Below, piece after piece: positions 1 to 8,625 of a DNA stretch of 64,000 bases (positions within the stretch are counted from its first letter, which is position 1; every line of letters starts with the position of its first letter). The notes under the pieces were generated by a model. It did not search any database. It was not told where the DNA came from and saw nothing but the letters and a program-made list of their open reading frames with translations. The position numbers were made by a program, and so were the translations under genes. Origin of the DNA: Marivirga arenosa (lineage in GTDB: Bacteria; Bacteroidota; Bacteroidia; Cytophagales; Cyclobacteriaceae); contig NZ_CP129970.2 of assembly GCF_030503895.2 (NCBI RefSeq), positions 2,086,001 to 2,150,000 of the forward strand. Direction: 5' to 3'.

Positions 1-856
1 AAAAATCATTGATAGAGAAGTTAATAGAGCGGGCTTAATTAATATTAGCGGTGCTTACGGAACTGAAAATGTTCAAGGTGAAGAACAACAAAAACTAGAT
101 GTTATTGCTAATATCCGTTTTATCCGTGCCTTGAAAAATGGTGGTGAAGTTTGTGCTATTGTATCTGAAGAAGATGATGAAATCTTAGATCTTAATAATG
201 AAGATGGAAGGTATATTGTAGCGATGGATCCTCTGGATGGTTCTTCTAATATTGATGTTAATGTTTCTATTGGTACGATCTTCTCTATTTTCCGAAGAGT
301 TTCTCCTGTGGGGAGTAAGGTAACCAAGGAAGATGTTTTACAAAAAGGATCTGAGCAAGTTGCAGCAGGATATTTATTGTATGGTTCTTCTACCATGTTA
401 GTATATACGACTGGTCGAGGTGTGAATGGTTTTACTTATGATCCTTCATTAGGCGAGTTTTTTCTTTCGCATGCTGATATGAAAATACCAGAGGATGGAA
501 AAATTTATTCTATTAATGAAGGAGGCTATAGGAGTTTCGAACCTAAAGTTCAGAAATACATAGAAAACTGTAAAGATAAAAAGTATACAGCTCGTTATAT
601 AGGTTCTTTAGTAGCTGATTTTCACAGAAACTTATTGAAAGGAGGGATTTATATTTATCCTTCAACCGAGAAAGCACCAAATGGTAAGCTTAGGCTAAAT
701 TATGAATGCAATGCTTTAGCCATGATTTGTGAGCAAGCAGGTGGTTTAGCTACGGACGGAGAAAAAAGAATTTTAGATATACAACCTGATTCACTACATC
801 AAAGAGTTCCTTTTTATGTAGGATCTAAGAAAATGGTGGAGGATGCGATGAGCTAA
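1..856 (+). CDS. fbp: Fructose-1,6-bisphosphatase class I, 5'-truncated
   Basis: Hydrolyses fructose 1,6-bisphosphate to fructose 6-phosphate in gluconeogenesis, in the cytosol. The reading frame is open from base 2 of the window, so the N-terminus lies upstream; about 284 codons remain. The metal and substrate motif [12 protein letters not shown], the phosphate-site segment [16 protein letters not shown] and the C-terminal [15 protein letters not shown] are all present and typical of class I FBPase. An internal TTG at 131 opens a shorter frame, but family similarity runs upstream of it ([20 protein letters not shown]). The stop codon at 854-856 directly abuts the stop of the convergent GTPase gene, with no spacer for a terminator. 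Confidence 0.96.
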   Translation, partial: KIIDREVNRAGLINISGAYGTENVQGEEQQKLDVIANIRFIRALKNGGEVCAIVSEEDDEILDLNNEDGRYIVAMDPLDGSSNIDVNVSIGTIFSIFRRVSPVGSKVTKEDVLQKGSEQVAAGYLLYGSSTMLVYTTGRGVNGFTYDPSLGEFFLSHADMKIPEDGKIYSINEGGYRSFEPKVQKYIENCKDKKYTARYIGSLVADFHRNLLKGGIYIYPSTEKAPNGKLRLNYECNALAMICEQAGGLATDGEKRILDIQPDSLHQRVPFYVGSKKMVEDAMS

Positions 857-1468
857 TTAATTCTGCTCTTCCCAGGCAGAATTCATTTGGTCAATAAATC
901 CTAAAATTTCCTCTTTACCTGATTTTTTTTCTGCAGAACTAATAAAAAAGGGAGGGAATTCTTCCCAGCTTCCCAGCATATGTTTTTTGAACACAGCTAT
1001 ATTTTTCTGTGTTTTATTAATAGATTGTTTATCAGCTTTGGTGAAAATTAATGCCAAAGGTAATCCTTTTTTACCTACGAAATCTAAAAATTCAACATCG
1101 GCTTTTTGAGGAGGTAATCTGGAATCAATAAGCACAAAAACACAGACAAGATTCTCTCTATTAATCAGGTAATCACTAATCATTTTACCCCAATTTTCAT
1201 TGGTTTTCTTGCTTACTTTAGCATAACCGTATCCAGGTAAATCAACCAAATACCACTTTTTATCCATCAAAAAGTGATTGATTAATTGAGTTTTACCTGG
1301 CCTAGAAGAAGTTTTTGCCAGATTCTTTCGGTCAGTCAGCATATTGATTAATGAAGATTTACCAACATTTGATCTTCCAATGAAAGCGTATTCAGCTAAA
1401 TCAGTTTTAGGACTTTTTCTGAAATCAGTATTACTGATTATAAATTCTGCATTTTTTATTCGCTTCAT
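857..1468 (-). CDS. engB: Ribosome biogenesis GTP-binding protein YihA/YsxC/EngB
   Basis: TRAFAC-class GTPase that, by family knowledge, acts in assembly of the large ribosomal subunit. The 203 residues carry the P-loop GRSNVGKSS at about 31-39, a switch I region around SSRPGKTQ, the G3 motif DLPGYG at about 76-81 and the G4 motif TKAD. Length is normal for the family. The start at 1468 fits because the N-terminal strand (AEFIISN) is conserved. Its gene ends flush with fbp and is transcribed away from the PorE-like gene. A -7-like TATATTTG lies only 4 bases upstream of the ATG, which would give a leaderless or near-leaderless transcript. Confidence 0.96.
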   Translation of the reverse strand: MKRIKNAEFIISNTDFRKSPKTDLAEYAFIGRSNVGKSSLINMLTDRKNLAKTSSRPGKTQLINHFLMDKKWYLVDLPGYGYAKVSKKTNENWGKMISDYLINRENLVCVFVLIDSRLPPQKADVEFLDFVGKKGLPLALIFTKADKQSINKTQKNIAVFKKHMLGSWEEFPPFFISSAEKKSGKEEILGFIDQMNSAWEEQN

Positions 1469-1472
1469 ACTG

Positions 1473-1480
1473 CAAATATA
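1473..1480 (-). promoter_or_regulatory. -7-like element upstream of engB
   Basis: Minus-strand TATATTTG matches the Bacteroidota -7 consensus TAnnTTTG and ends 4 bases before the engB ATG. I see no TTG at the expected -33 distance, so support is partial. If it is used, transcription would start at or next to the start codon. Confidence 0.35.
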
Positions 1481-1790
1481 AAGGCTTTAGCTGGCATAAA
1501 AACTTAAGTTTTAGAAAGAATTATTAGTTTTGTTCTAATACTAAGTGAGTTTAAGCTTTGGGGGAAATCTTAAAATTTATTAGTGAGCTTAAGTCAATAC
1601 TAAAAAAAAGCATAAATTGAAAAAAAGTGGGTCAACATTTATATATTTATCACTTCATCCCATAAAATTTTGAATAAAAACAGGAAGATTTGGCTACTTT
1701 TTTTGATATAACATAAAAAGTAGTTTAATTTAAGTGATTATTTTACTGAAGCGACCTAACTCGCTATATTTTACCGAATTAAAGAATACG
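1481..1790. other. Intergenic region between divergent engB and the PorE-like gene
   Basis: No gene is visible in this AT-rich stretch. It holds a plus-strand TAGTTTTG (1525-1532, -7-like but with no clear -33), an imperfect direct repeat AGTGAGTTTAAG (1544-1555) and AGTGAGCTTAAG (1582-1593), and a TATATTTT at 1766-1773 close to the next ATG. Promoters for both flanking genes must lie here, but none is a full consensus match. Confidence 0.5.
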
Positions 1791-3875
1791 ATGATATATA
1801 AAATTAGATTCTTTTTTGTTTTACTTTTAACTGTAACTATTGGTTCGCAGCTGAAAGCACAAGAGGCTGATCCAGATATGGCCAAAGAGTATTTGTCGAT
1901 AGCAGAAGAGATTTTGAGGGAAACACGTGTGTTAACACAGGCATTGGATATGTACAAATTAGCTGCTGATGCTGATCCAAATAGTGTAGAGGCAAACTTC
2001 AAAACAGGGGATACTTATCTTCAAACTACTGAAAAAGCTAAGGCAACTCAATATTTATTACGTGCCTATCAACTTGATTCGGATTATAAATTTGACATGC
2101 TTTACAAGATAGGCCAAGCTTATCAATATGGATATGAATTTGATAATGCTATTGAATATTACAATAAATATAAACAGAAGCTTGAAAGTAATACGGGTTA
2201 CAATGGTTCGGATTTAAAACCCATGAATGAAGTAGTTAGGCGCATTGATGAATGTAATACGGGTAAAAAATTGATGGCGGATCCGGTTAACTATTCCATT
2301 AAAAATGCTGGTACAGCCATTAACTCAATGGCTTTAGATTATGCTCCAGTGGTAAATGCTGATGAAACCATCATGATTTTCACATCTCGTAGAGGACCTG
2401 ATCAGGGAAACTTAAACGAAAACGTATTTGATGATAACTTCTATTATGAAGATATTTTCATTTCAAGGAAATCAGGAGGAGAATGGCAGCCAGCTGAAAA
2501 CATTGGTCCAGTTGTTAATACAAAATATCATGATTCGAACTTCGGTTTTTCACCAGATGGTAAAACATTATACATCTACAGTGACGAAGGAAATGGTGAT
2601 ATTTATTTTACCAATAACCTTTCTGAAGATACTTGGTCTGAGCCTATAGCATTAAGTGACAATATTAATTCAAGTGGATATAATGAAAAGTCAGTTTCGC
2701 AGACTGCTGATGGAAATACCTTATTCTTTGCTAGTAACCGCCCAGGTGGTTTTGGGGGGTTTGATATTTATTATTCAACTAAAAACAAAAAAGGAGAATG
2801 GGGACCTTCAAAGAATATTGGAAATGTAATTAATACTGAAGGAGATGAAGATGGTACTTTCATCACTTTTGATGGTAAAACTCTTTATTTCAGTTCTACT
2901 GGTCATAATGGCATGGGAGGATTTGATATTTTTAAATCTGAATATGATAGTGCGAGTAGCCAATGGAGTAATCCTGAAAACCTTGGATATCCTTTAAACA
3001 CTCCTGATGATGATATTTATTTTGTAATGACCAAGGATGGTAAAACGGGTTATTACGCTACTGTTAGAGAAGAGGGGATGGGGTATAATGATATTTACAG
3101 AGTTAAAATTGGTGGAGCAGAAGATGATTCAGATAAAAAATTAGAAAGTAAAACCGCTAATGTAGATGAGGGAGAAGAGAAGGAAAAAGAGCAAATAGTT
3201 GAGAAGGTAGAAGTAAAAGAAACTCCTGAAGATAAACCTACCACAGGAGCACCTGTTAAATTAATGGTCAGAGTTTTAGATGCAGGAAATGGTCAGCCAA
3301 TTGACGCTAATGTTAAATTGAAAGGTCAGGAGGATAATATTAATGTCCCCGCTGAGAGTAAAGACAACGGAATTTATACGTATGTGATTGTAAGGGAAGA
3401 ACCTACTAATTTTATGCTTTCTGCTGAAAAGCAAGGGTATATTTTTGCCAATAAAAGAATATCAATTCCTGCTTCAACTGCTGAAGAGCAAGTGGTAAGA
3501 CAAACTTTAAGGTTGAGCAAGCCAGAGGTTGGGACATCTAAAACTTTAAGAAATATTTTCTTTGAATTTGGTAAGGCTACCTTTACAACGGAATCTTATG
3601 AAGAATTAAATAAGATGGTAAGCTTCATGGAGGCTAATCCTCAAGTGAATGTTGAAATTGCCGGACACACAGATAATGTTGGTGCCGCTTCATTCAATAA
3701 AAAACTATCTCAGTTAAGAGCTAATAAAGTAGTTGACTATTTAACTGATAAAGGAATTGATAGAAGACGATTAAACGCAACCGGATATGGTGAAGAGAGA
3801 CCTATCGTTAGTAATGATGATGAGGTAATGGGAAGAGAGATTAACAGAAGGGTTGAATTTATTGTGAAAGAATAG
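1791..3875 (+). CDS. PorE-like OmpA-family protein (TPR, beta-propeller, CarbopepD_reg-like, OmpA_C)
   Basis: Probable peptidoglycan-binding outer membrane protein of the type IX secretion machinery. From the chosen ATG it has 694 residues: a signal peptide ending near LKAQ, TPR repeats at about 30-150, PD40/WD40-like blades at about 180-440 (repeated DGKTLYI/YFSS units), a Lys/Glu-rich linker, a carboxypeptidase-regulatory-like domain (RVLDAGNGQPIDANVKLKG) and a C-terminal OmpA domain with the peptidoglycan motif NKKLSQLRANKVVDYL. This domain order matches PorE of Porphyromonas gingivalis. An in-frame GTG lies upstream at 1734, but the ATG at 1791 directly begins the signal peptide. I see no lipobox cysteine, unlike the lipoprotein PorE. 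A role in T9SS is inferred; other OmpA proteins share parts of this layout. Confidence 0.85.
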   Translation: MIYKIRFFFVLLLTVTIGSQLKAQEADPDMAKEYLSIAEEILRETRVLTQALDMYKLAADADPNSVEANFKTGDTYLQTTEKAKATQYLLRAYQLDSDYKFDMLYKIGQAYQYGYEFDNAIEYYNKYKQKLESNTGYNGSDLKPMNEVVRRIDECNTGKKLMADPVNYSIKNAGTAINSMALDYAPVVNADETIMIFTSRRGPDQGNLNENVFDDNFYYEDIFISRKSGGEWQPAENIGPVVNTKYHDSNFGFSPDGKTLYIYSDEGNGDIYFTNNLSEDTWSEPIALSDNINSSGYNEKSVSQTADGNTLFFASNRPGGFGGFDIYYSTKNKKGEWGPSKNIGNVINTEGDEDGTFITFDGKTLYFSSTGHNGMGGFDIFKSEYDSASSQWSNPENLGYPLNTPDDDIYFVMTKDGKTGYYATVREEGMGYNDIYRVKIGGAEDDSDKKLESKTANVDEGEEKEKEQIVEKVEVKETPEDKPTTGAPVKLMVRVLDAGNGQPIDANVKLKGQEDNINVPAESKDNGIYTYVIVREEPTNFMLSAEKQGYIFANKRISIPASTAEEQVVRQTLRLSKPEVGTSKTLRNIFFEFGKATFTTESYEELNKMVSFMEANPQVNVEIAGHTDNVGAASFNKKLSQLRANKVVDYLTDKGIDRRRLNATGYGEERPIVSNDDEVMGREINRRVEFIVKE

Positions 3876-3901
3876 AATCAAATTAAAATATGATAAGGAA
3901 T

Positions 3902-3926
3902 AGGGATGTTAATCATCCCTTTTTTA
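3902..3926 (+). terminator. Rho-independent terminator after the PorE-like gene
   Basis: A 7-bp stem (AGGGATG / CATCCCT, loop TTAAT) is followed directly by a T run at 3920-3925. It sits between the stop codon at 3875 and ispD at 3949. Confidence 0.75.
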
Positions 3927-3948
3927 TTTACGGATATTATTAAGAGGA

Positions 3949-4617
3949 ATGAAAAAGTATGCGATAATTGTGGCAGGTGGTACTGGTAAAAGAATGGGAG
4001 AGAGTCTTCCTAAACAATTCCTTAAGTTAGGAGGCACCCCCATATTAATCCATACCCTACAGGCATTTAATATAGCTGATCCTGAAATTGAATTGATTAT
4101 TACCTTACCAAAGGAAGAAATTCAATTCTGGGATGAGCTAAATGTCTGGCACCAAAATTATATAACGCATAAGGTAGTAGCAGGTGGAGAAACTCGTTTT
4201 CATTCCGTGAAAAATGCTTTAGAGCATGTAGATGAAGGATTAGTTGCCATTCATGATGGTGTTCGTCCTTTTGTATCTCCCGATATAATTTATGAGTCTT
4301 TCAAATTAGCCTCAGAAAAGCAAGCTGTCATTACAGCAGTTAAAATGAAAGATTCAGTAAGGCAACTTACAGAAGATGGAAAATCAAAAAACATCGATCG
4401 ATCTACTTTAAGGATGGTTCAAACGCCACAAACTTTTACAGTTGATCTTTTAAAATCAGCTTATAATACTGAATTCAAAAATCATTTTACCGATGATGCT
4501 TCTGTGGTGGAAGCCTATGGTAAAGATGTCAGCTTGATTGAAGGGGATTATCGAAATATTAAAATTACAACTCCGGAAGATTTGGTAATAGCCGAAGCAT
4601 TATTAGCCAATAAGTAA
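3949..4617 (+). CDS. ispD: 2-C-methyl-D-erythritol 4-phosphate cytidylyltransferase
   Basis: Transfers CMP from CTP to MEP, the third step of the non-mevalonate isoprenoid pathway. The 222 residues match the family length. The nucleotide-binding N-terminus IVAGGTGKRMGESLPKQF is clear, as are HDGVRPFVS, VKMKDSVRQ, the conserved RS/TLRMVQTPQTF segment, and TDDASVVEAYG followed by IKITTPEDL. The gene stands alone behind a terminator, and its 3' flank carries three palindromes or hairpins before the convergent DUF2795 gene. IspF is not in this window. Confidence 0.96.
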   Translation: MKKYAIIVAGGTGKRMGESLPKQFLKLGGTPILIHTLQAFNIADPEIELIITLPKEEIQFWDELNVWHQNYITHKVVAGGETRFHSVKNALEHVDEGLVAIHDGVRPFVSPDIIYESFKLASEKQAVITAVKMKDSVRQLTEDGKSKNIDRSTLRMVQTPQTFTVDLLKSAYNTEFKNHFTDDASVVEAYGKDVSLIEGDYRNIKITTPEDLVIAEALLANK

Positions 4618-4622
4618 TGGTC

Positions 4623-4724
4623 TAGAGTTTATAAACTCTAATTTAAATAGGAAGGAGGAATGTATTTAGCCCATTTCTGGGCTAAATTATATGCTTAAGC
4701 TGAGTGTTTTAACACCACTCAGCT
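4623..4724. repeat. Three consecutive inverted repeats after ispD
   Basis: Within about 100 bases lie an 18-bp perfect palindrome TAGAGTTTATAAACTCTA (4623-4640), a 10-bp stem ATTTAGCCCA / TGGGCTAAAT with a four-base loop (4664-4687), and a 9-bp stem AGCTGAGTG / CACTCAGCT (4698-4724), which can be extended inward with one bulge and whose last bases overlap the end of the DUF2795 gene. None has a good T run. They may act as transcript 3'-end stabilisers or terminators for the two convergent genes. Confidence 0.6.
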
Positions 4725-4944
4725 AGTATTCATCCTCATTAAAGAAGAAATCTTCTTTTGATGGATAATCAGGCCAAATCTCCTCTATGTTTTCATAAGG
4801 CTGACCATCATCCTCTAATTCTTGTAAGTTTTCTACAACTTCCAATGGTGCTCCAGAACGAATACCAAAATCGATTAATTCGTCTTTAGTGGCTGGCCAC
4901 GGAGCATCTTCTAAGTATGAAGCTAATTCTAATGTCCAATACAT
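4723..4944 (-). CDS. DUF2795 family small acidic protein
   Basis: A 73-residue acidic protein (starts MYWTLELASYLEDAPWP, ends FFFNEDEY) that I recognise as a highly conserved Bacteroidota DUF2795 protein of unknown function. The central segment SGAPLEVVENLQELEDDG suggests a small helical fold. There is no signal peptide or membrane segment. It is a single-gene unit with one of the two best promoters in the window about 25 bases upstream, so it is probably well expressed. Confidence 0.9.
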   Translation of the reverse strand: MYWTLELASYLEDAPWPATKDELIDFGIRSGAPLEVVENLQELEDDGQPYENIEEIWPDYPSKEDFFFNEDEY

Positions 4945-4968
4945 ATTCTACCGTATTTTTTTGATGCG

Positions 4969-4998
4969 CAAAAGTATGATAAAAAATTATAAATCAAA
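4969..4998 (-). promoter_or_regulatory. Bacteroidota-type promoter for the DUF2795 gene
   Basis: On the minus strand a -33 element CTTTG (TTTG at 4998-4995) is followed after 18 bases by the -7 element TACTTTTG (4976-4969), matching TTTG-N~19-TAnnTTTG. The distance to the ATG at 4944 leaves a leader of roughly 20 bases. Confidence 0.7.
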
Positions 4999-5055
4999 GC
5001 CTTAATTGCTTATGACTTTTACTAGCATACTAAAAAAATATACACAAAGTTCAAA

Positions 5056-6297
5056 TTATTTTAAATTTTTGTTCAAATCACGTAATTCATCCATGATTTG
5101 TTGTTTTACAGTAAGCTTTCTTTTTTGTTTTTCATGTTTAAAACCTACCAATTTATCTAGTTTCTGAGTTCCTAAATTAAATTTTTCTAGGTTTTCTTCA
5201 AATACATTTAATTCTTTTTGGTCTCTAGCTATTAAATCTCTTAAAATATTCATTTTAAATTTAACAGCATCTTTTTCACCTAAATCTTTTTTAGCCTTCT
5301 TTTTAAATAAGGACTCCAAAAAGTGCTTTTCAAAAATATAGTCATTTAAGGTAAAGTATTCATCATTTAATGAATGATCAAAAGTTTTGCCAAGGTTTTT
5401 CCATTTCTGTTGGATTGATTTTGCTATTTCAACAGCTTTATCAGAATCAAGAGTTTTGGCTTCTTTTAATTCATTTAATAAACCAGTCTTTTCCTTATCG
5501 TTATTCTCTTTCTTAGTGGCTTTAGAAGCTTTGCCAGATGATTTTCTATGGGTATACTTTTTAAACTCTTTTAATAAGTTAGCATATTTATCCTTAGGGA
5601 TATTTTCTAATTCTTTCCATTCCTGTACTAAAGATTCAACTTTTTTAGCTAACTGATCACTATCTTTTTCTTGAGATTGCAATTTTTTAGCTTTTTCAAT
5701 TAAAGCTTCATATTGCTTTTCTCTTGTAACCATCATTTCTTTCTTAGCCTCATAAAAAGATTTTTTCTTTTCATAAAACTCATCATAAATAGCCTGGAAA
5801 TCATTTTCAATCTCTTCTTTCTTATCTTCATCTACGGCACCAACTCTAATCCAGCGCTGTCGAAGCTCTTTTAATTTTTCTGTGGCTTCTTTCCAATCAG
5901 GATTTGCAGCATAGCTTTTCGCTTCTTCAACCAAAGTAGTTTTGACATCAAGATTACGTTTTCTGTTTTGGTTTATGTAATCCTCAAGCATTTTCTCCAA
6001 CATATCGAGACGCTCTTTTAAGGCTACAAAATCTCCAATACCATCATAAGAAGAAAGAGACTCTCTTAAATTAAGTACTTTCATCAAAAAAGAACCTTTG
6101 TTGTCTTCAGTCTCTATTTGGTGCTGAACTTTATCAACCTTTTCTTTTAAGGTTTCATATCGATCTTGAAAAAACTGAAAAGCAGATGCTTCATCATCTT
6201 TTACTTCACCGATTTCTCTTTGAGGAAAACCTTCTTGTTCTTTTAAGATTACCTTTCCGTTTTCAACGAAAGCCAATTCTTGCTGTAATTCAGTCAA
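5056..6297 (-). CDS. DUF349 domain-containing coiled-coil protein (TTG start)
   Basis: Lysine/glutamate-rich helical protein with repeated DUF349-type units (WKEATEKLKELRQRWIRVG; VQEWKELENIPKDKY; IQQKWKNLGKTFD), about 413 residues from the proposed start. Function is not established for the Bacteroidota members. The frame stays open upstream to an ATG at 6435, but that ATG lies upstream of a good promoter at 6331-6362. The family N-terminus (ELAFVENGKVILK) begins just after the TTG at 6297, so I prefer TTG. The upstream extension (residues such as YFSFYSKYYIKLRDYIINY) does not look like part of the family. It is divergent from ettA. Confidence 0.85.
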   Translation of the reverse strand: MTELQQELAFVENGKVILKEQEGFPQREIGEVKDDEASAFQFFQDRYETLKEKVDKVQHQIETEDNKGSFLMKVLNLRESLSSYDGIGDFVALKERLDMLEKMLEDYINQNRKRNLDVKTTLVEEAKSYAANPDWKEATEKLKELRQRWIRVGAVDEDKKEEIENDFQAIYDEFYEKKKSFYEAKKEMMVTREKQYEALIEKAKKLQSQEKDSDQLAKKVESLVQEWKELENIPKDKYANLLKEFKKYTHRKSSGKASKATKKENNDKEKTGLLNELKEAKTLDSDKAVEIAKSIQQKWKNLGKTFDHSLNDEYFTLNDYIFEKHFLESLFKKKAKKDLGEKDAVKFKMNILRDLIARDQKELNVFEENLEKFNLGTQKLDKLVGFKHEKQKRKLTVKQQIMDELRDLNKNLK

Positions 6298-6330
6298 AAT
6301 ATTATAATTTGGTTTTTGTATAATTTGCTG

Positions 6331-6362
6331 CAAAAATAAATTTAATTTGCAATATAGCCCAA
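6331..6362 (-). promoter_or_regulatory. Promoter for the DUF349 gene
   Basis: Minus-strand TTG (6362-6360), 21-base spacer, then TATTTTTG (6338-6331), which matches TAnnTTTG exactly. It lies 34 bases upstream of the proposed TTG start and inside the longest open frame, which argues against the ATG at 6435 as the start. Confidence 0.6.
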
Positions 6363-6444
6363 CGGCAGTTGTGTAATTAATTATGTAATCACGTAATTTG
6401 ATGTAGTATTTCGAATAAAAAGAAAAATAAAGCAAAAAAGCGAT

Positions 6445-8130
6445 ATGAGTGACGAAAAAATAATCTTTTCTATGGCGGGGGTTTCCAAAATCTACCCTCC
6501 CAAAAAAACAGTTTTAAAGGATATATACTTATCATTTTATTATGGCGCTAAAATCGGTGTTTTAGGGCTTAATGGTTCAGGTAAATCTTCATTGTTAAAA
6601 ATTATTGCTGGTATTGATAAAGATTACCAAGGTGAAGTGGTAGCTTCAAAAGAATATTCAGTTGGTTTATTAGAACAGGAACCTGAGCTTGATCCTAATA
6701 AAACGGTAAAAGAAGTAGTGGAAGAAGGTGTAGCGGAAACGGTTAATCTTTTAAAAGAATTCGAAGAGATAAATGAGAAATTCGCTGACCCGGAAGTGCT
6801 GGATAATCCTGATAAAATGAATGATTTAATTGAACAACAAGCAAAAGTTCAAGAGAAATTAGATCATGTTAATGCTTGGGAGCTTGATAGTAAATTAGAA
6901 CAGGCTATGGATGCATTGAGAACTCCACCAGCTGACTCACCAGTTAAAAATTTGTCAGGGGGTGAAAAACGTAGGGTAGCACTTTGTAGACTTTTACTTC
7001 AAGAACCAGACGTTTTATTATTAGATGAGCCCACTAACCATTTAGATGCTGAGTCTGTACATTGGTTAGAACATCATTTGCAACAATATAAAGGAACTGT
7101 AATAGCCGTTACTCACGATCGTTATTTCCTAGATAATGTTGCTGGCTGGATTTTAGAATTAGATAGAGGTGAAGGCATTCCATGGAAAGGAAATTACTCA
7201 AGTTGGTTAGACCAGAAGCAAAAAAGGTTGGCTCAGGAAGAAAAGACTGAATCAAAAAGGCAAAAAACTTTGCAGCGTGAGTTAGAGTGGGTAAGAATGG
7301 CTCCAAAAGCACGTCAAGCTAAATCAAAAGCGCGTTTAAGTTCTTATGAGAAGATGCTCGATGAAGAGGGTAAGGAAAAAGAACAGAAGTTAGAACTCTT
7401 TATACCGCCAGGCCCTAGATTAGGTAGCAAGGTGATTGAGGCTAAAGGCGTTGCCAAAGCTTATGGCGATAAGTTATTATATGAAGATTTAAATTTCTCT
7501 CTACCACAAGGGGGTATTGTTGGAATTATCGGTCCTAATGGTGCAGGTAAAACCACATTGTTTAAATTAATTACGGGCAAAGAAGAGCCAGATGCTGGTA
7601 CTTTTGAGGTAGGAGAAACTGTGAAAATCTCTTATGTAGATCAAGAACATGATAATCTTGATCCTAATAAATCTGTTTGGGAAAATATATCTGAAGGGAA
7701 TGAGTGGATTCAGTTAGGGAATAATAAGATCAATTCAAGAGCATACGTAAGTAAGTTTAATTTTGCAGGTGCTGATCAAGAAAAGAAAGTAGGAGTATTG
7801 TCAGGTGGAGAGCGAAACAGAGTTCACCTTGCCATGTCAATTAAGCAAGAAGCGAATTTATTATTGCTTGATGAGCCTACTAACGATTTGGATGTAAATA
7901 CACTACGTGCATTAGAGGAGGGTTTAGAAAACTTCGCAGGTTGTGCGGTAATAATAAGTCACGATAGATGGTTCTTAGATAGAATTTGTACCCATATTTT
8001 AGCCTTTGAGGGGGATTCTCAAGTATATTGGTTTGAAGGAAACTTTTCTGATTATGAAGAGAATAGAAAGAAAAGGCTTGGCGATGATGCAATTCCTAAA
8101 AGAATAAAATATAAAAAGCTTACTAGATAG
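6445..8130 (+). CDS. ettA: ABC-F ATPase, energy-dependent translational throttle EttA
   Basis: Soluble ABC-F protein, 561 residues, with two nucleotide-binding domains and no membrane part. In E. coli EttA binds the ribosomal E site and gates entry into elongation according to ATP/ADP ratio. The first domain has Walker A GLNGSGKSS (41-49), signature NLSGGEKRR and Walker B LLLDEPTNHLD. The second has GPNGAGKTT, signature VLSGGERNR and LLLDEPTNDLD. A linker rich in charged residues lies between them (ARQAKSKARLSSYEKM). Length and the near-complete match to EttA favour this over antibiotic-resistance ABC-F proteins. A 14-bp terminator follows. Confidence 0.95.
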   Translation: MSDEKIIFSMAGVSKIYPPKKTVLKDIYLSFYYGAKIGVLGLNGSGKSSLLKIIAGIDKDYQGEVVASKEYSVGLLEQEPELDPNKTVKEVVEEGVAETVNLLKEFEEINEKFADPEVLDNPDKMNDLIEQQAKVQEKLDHVNAWELDSKLEQAMDALRTPPADSPVKNLSGGEKRRVALCRLLLQEPDVLLLDEPTNHLDAESVHWLEHHLQQYKGTVIAVTHDRYFLDNVAGWILELDRGEGIPWKGNYSSWLDQKQKRLAQEEKTESKRQKTLQRELEWVRMAPKARQAKSKARLSSYEKMLDEEGKEKEQKLELFIPPGPRLGSKVIEAKGVAKAYGDKLLYEDLNFSLPQGGIVGIIGPNGAGKTTLFKLITGKEEPDAGTFEVGETVKISYVDQEHDNLDPNKSVWENISEGNEWIQLGNNKINSRAYVSKFNFAGADQEKKVGVLSGGERNRVHLAMSIKQEANLLLLDEPTNDLDVNTLRALEEGLENFAGCAVIISHDRWFLDRICTHILAFEGDSQVYWFEGNFSDYEENRKKRLGDDAIPKRIKYKKLTR

Positions 8131-8184
8131 AGCCAAGCATAAAACGCTGATTGTATCGTATTTATGTAAACTGCAGTCTTTGTC

Positions 8185-8220
8185 AAAAGCCCAACTTAAA
8201 CTAAGTTGGGCTTTTATTTT
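8185..8220 (+). terminator. Strong terminator after ettA
   Basis: A 14-bp perfect stem (AAAAGCCCAACTTA / TAAGTTGGGCTTTT) with a three-base loop spans 8185-8215 and is followed by ATTTT. It ends the ettA transcript. Confidence 0.9.
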
Positions 8221-8295
8221 GCGTTAGTTTAATTATTCAGTATAAAATGAAACTAAAAGGATGATTATTATGTATAATCCATTGTGATATTTAAT

Positions 8296-8574
8296 ATGAA
8301 TAAAATAAAAAGAAACATATTTTTCCTATTAGCTTTTTCATTTATGTTGAGCTTACCCTTGTCGGCAAGTAGTAACATTAACGAAGAAGTTGAAACTATT
8401 CATGTTGTTCTAGAATATCAATCGAAGCAACAAGCATATTCCAAAACTATTAAAAATACTATCCATAGAGTATTATGGGCAGTTGATATTTCTATCCAAA
8501 ACTATGAGTATTTAAGAATTCATTCTTCTGAAAATCTTATTATACTCTATAAACAGCTAATTTTCTATAATTGA
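8296..8574 (+). CDS. Small putative secreted protein, unknown function
   Basis: A 92-residue frame from the ATG at 8296; an in-frame GTG at 8284 is less likely. The N-terminus MNKIKRNIFFLLAFSFMLSL followed by PLSASS looks like a Sec signal peptide, leaving about 65 residues with no recognisable domain. It lies between the ettA terminator and another small gene, 51 bases upstream of it. I do not recognise the family. Coding status rests on the signal peptide and position only, so it may be lineage-specific or spurious. Confidence 0.5.
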   Translation: MNKIKRNIFFLLAFSFMLSLPLSASSNINEEVETIHVVLEYQSKQQAYSKTIKNTIHRVLWAVDISIQNYEYLRIHSSENLIILYKQLIFYN

Positions 8575-8625
8575 TTTTTTGAGGTTTTTAGATGAAAACA
8601 TATAGTAAACTTTAAATTTTTAATT

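Noticed and set aside
73..396. Minus-strand open frame opposite fbp
   Set aside because: The plus strand encodes clear FBPase motifs throughout, and the antisense protein has no recognisable feature.
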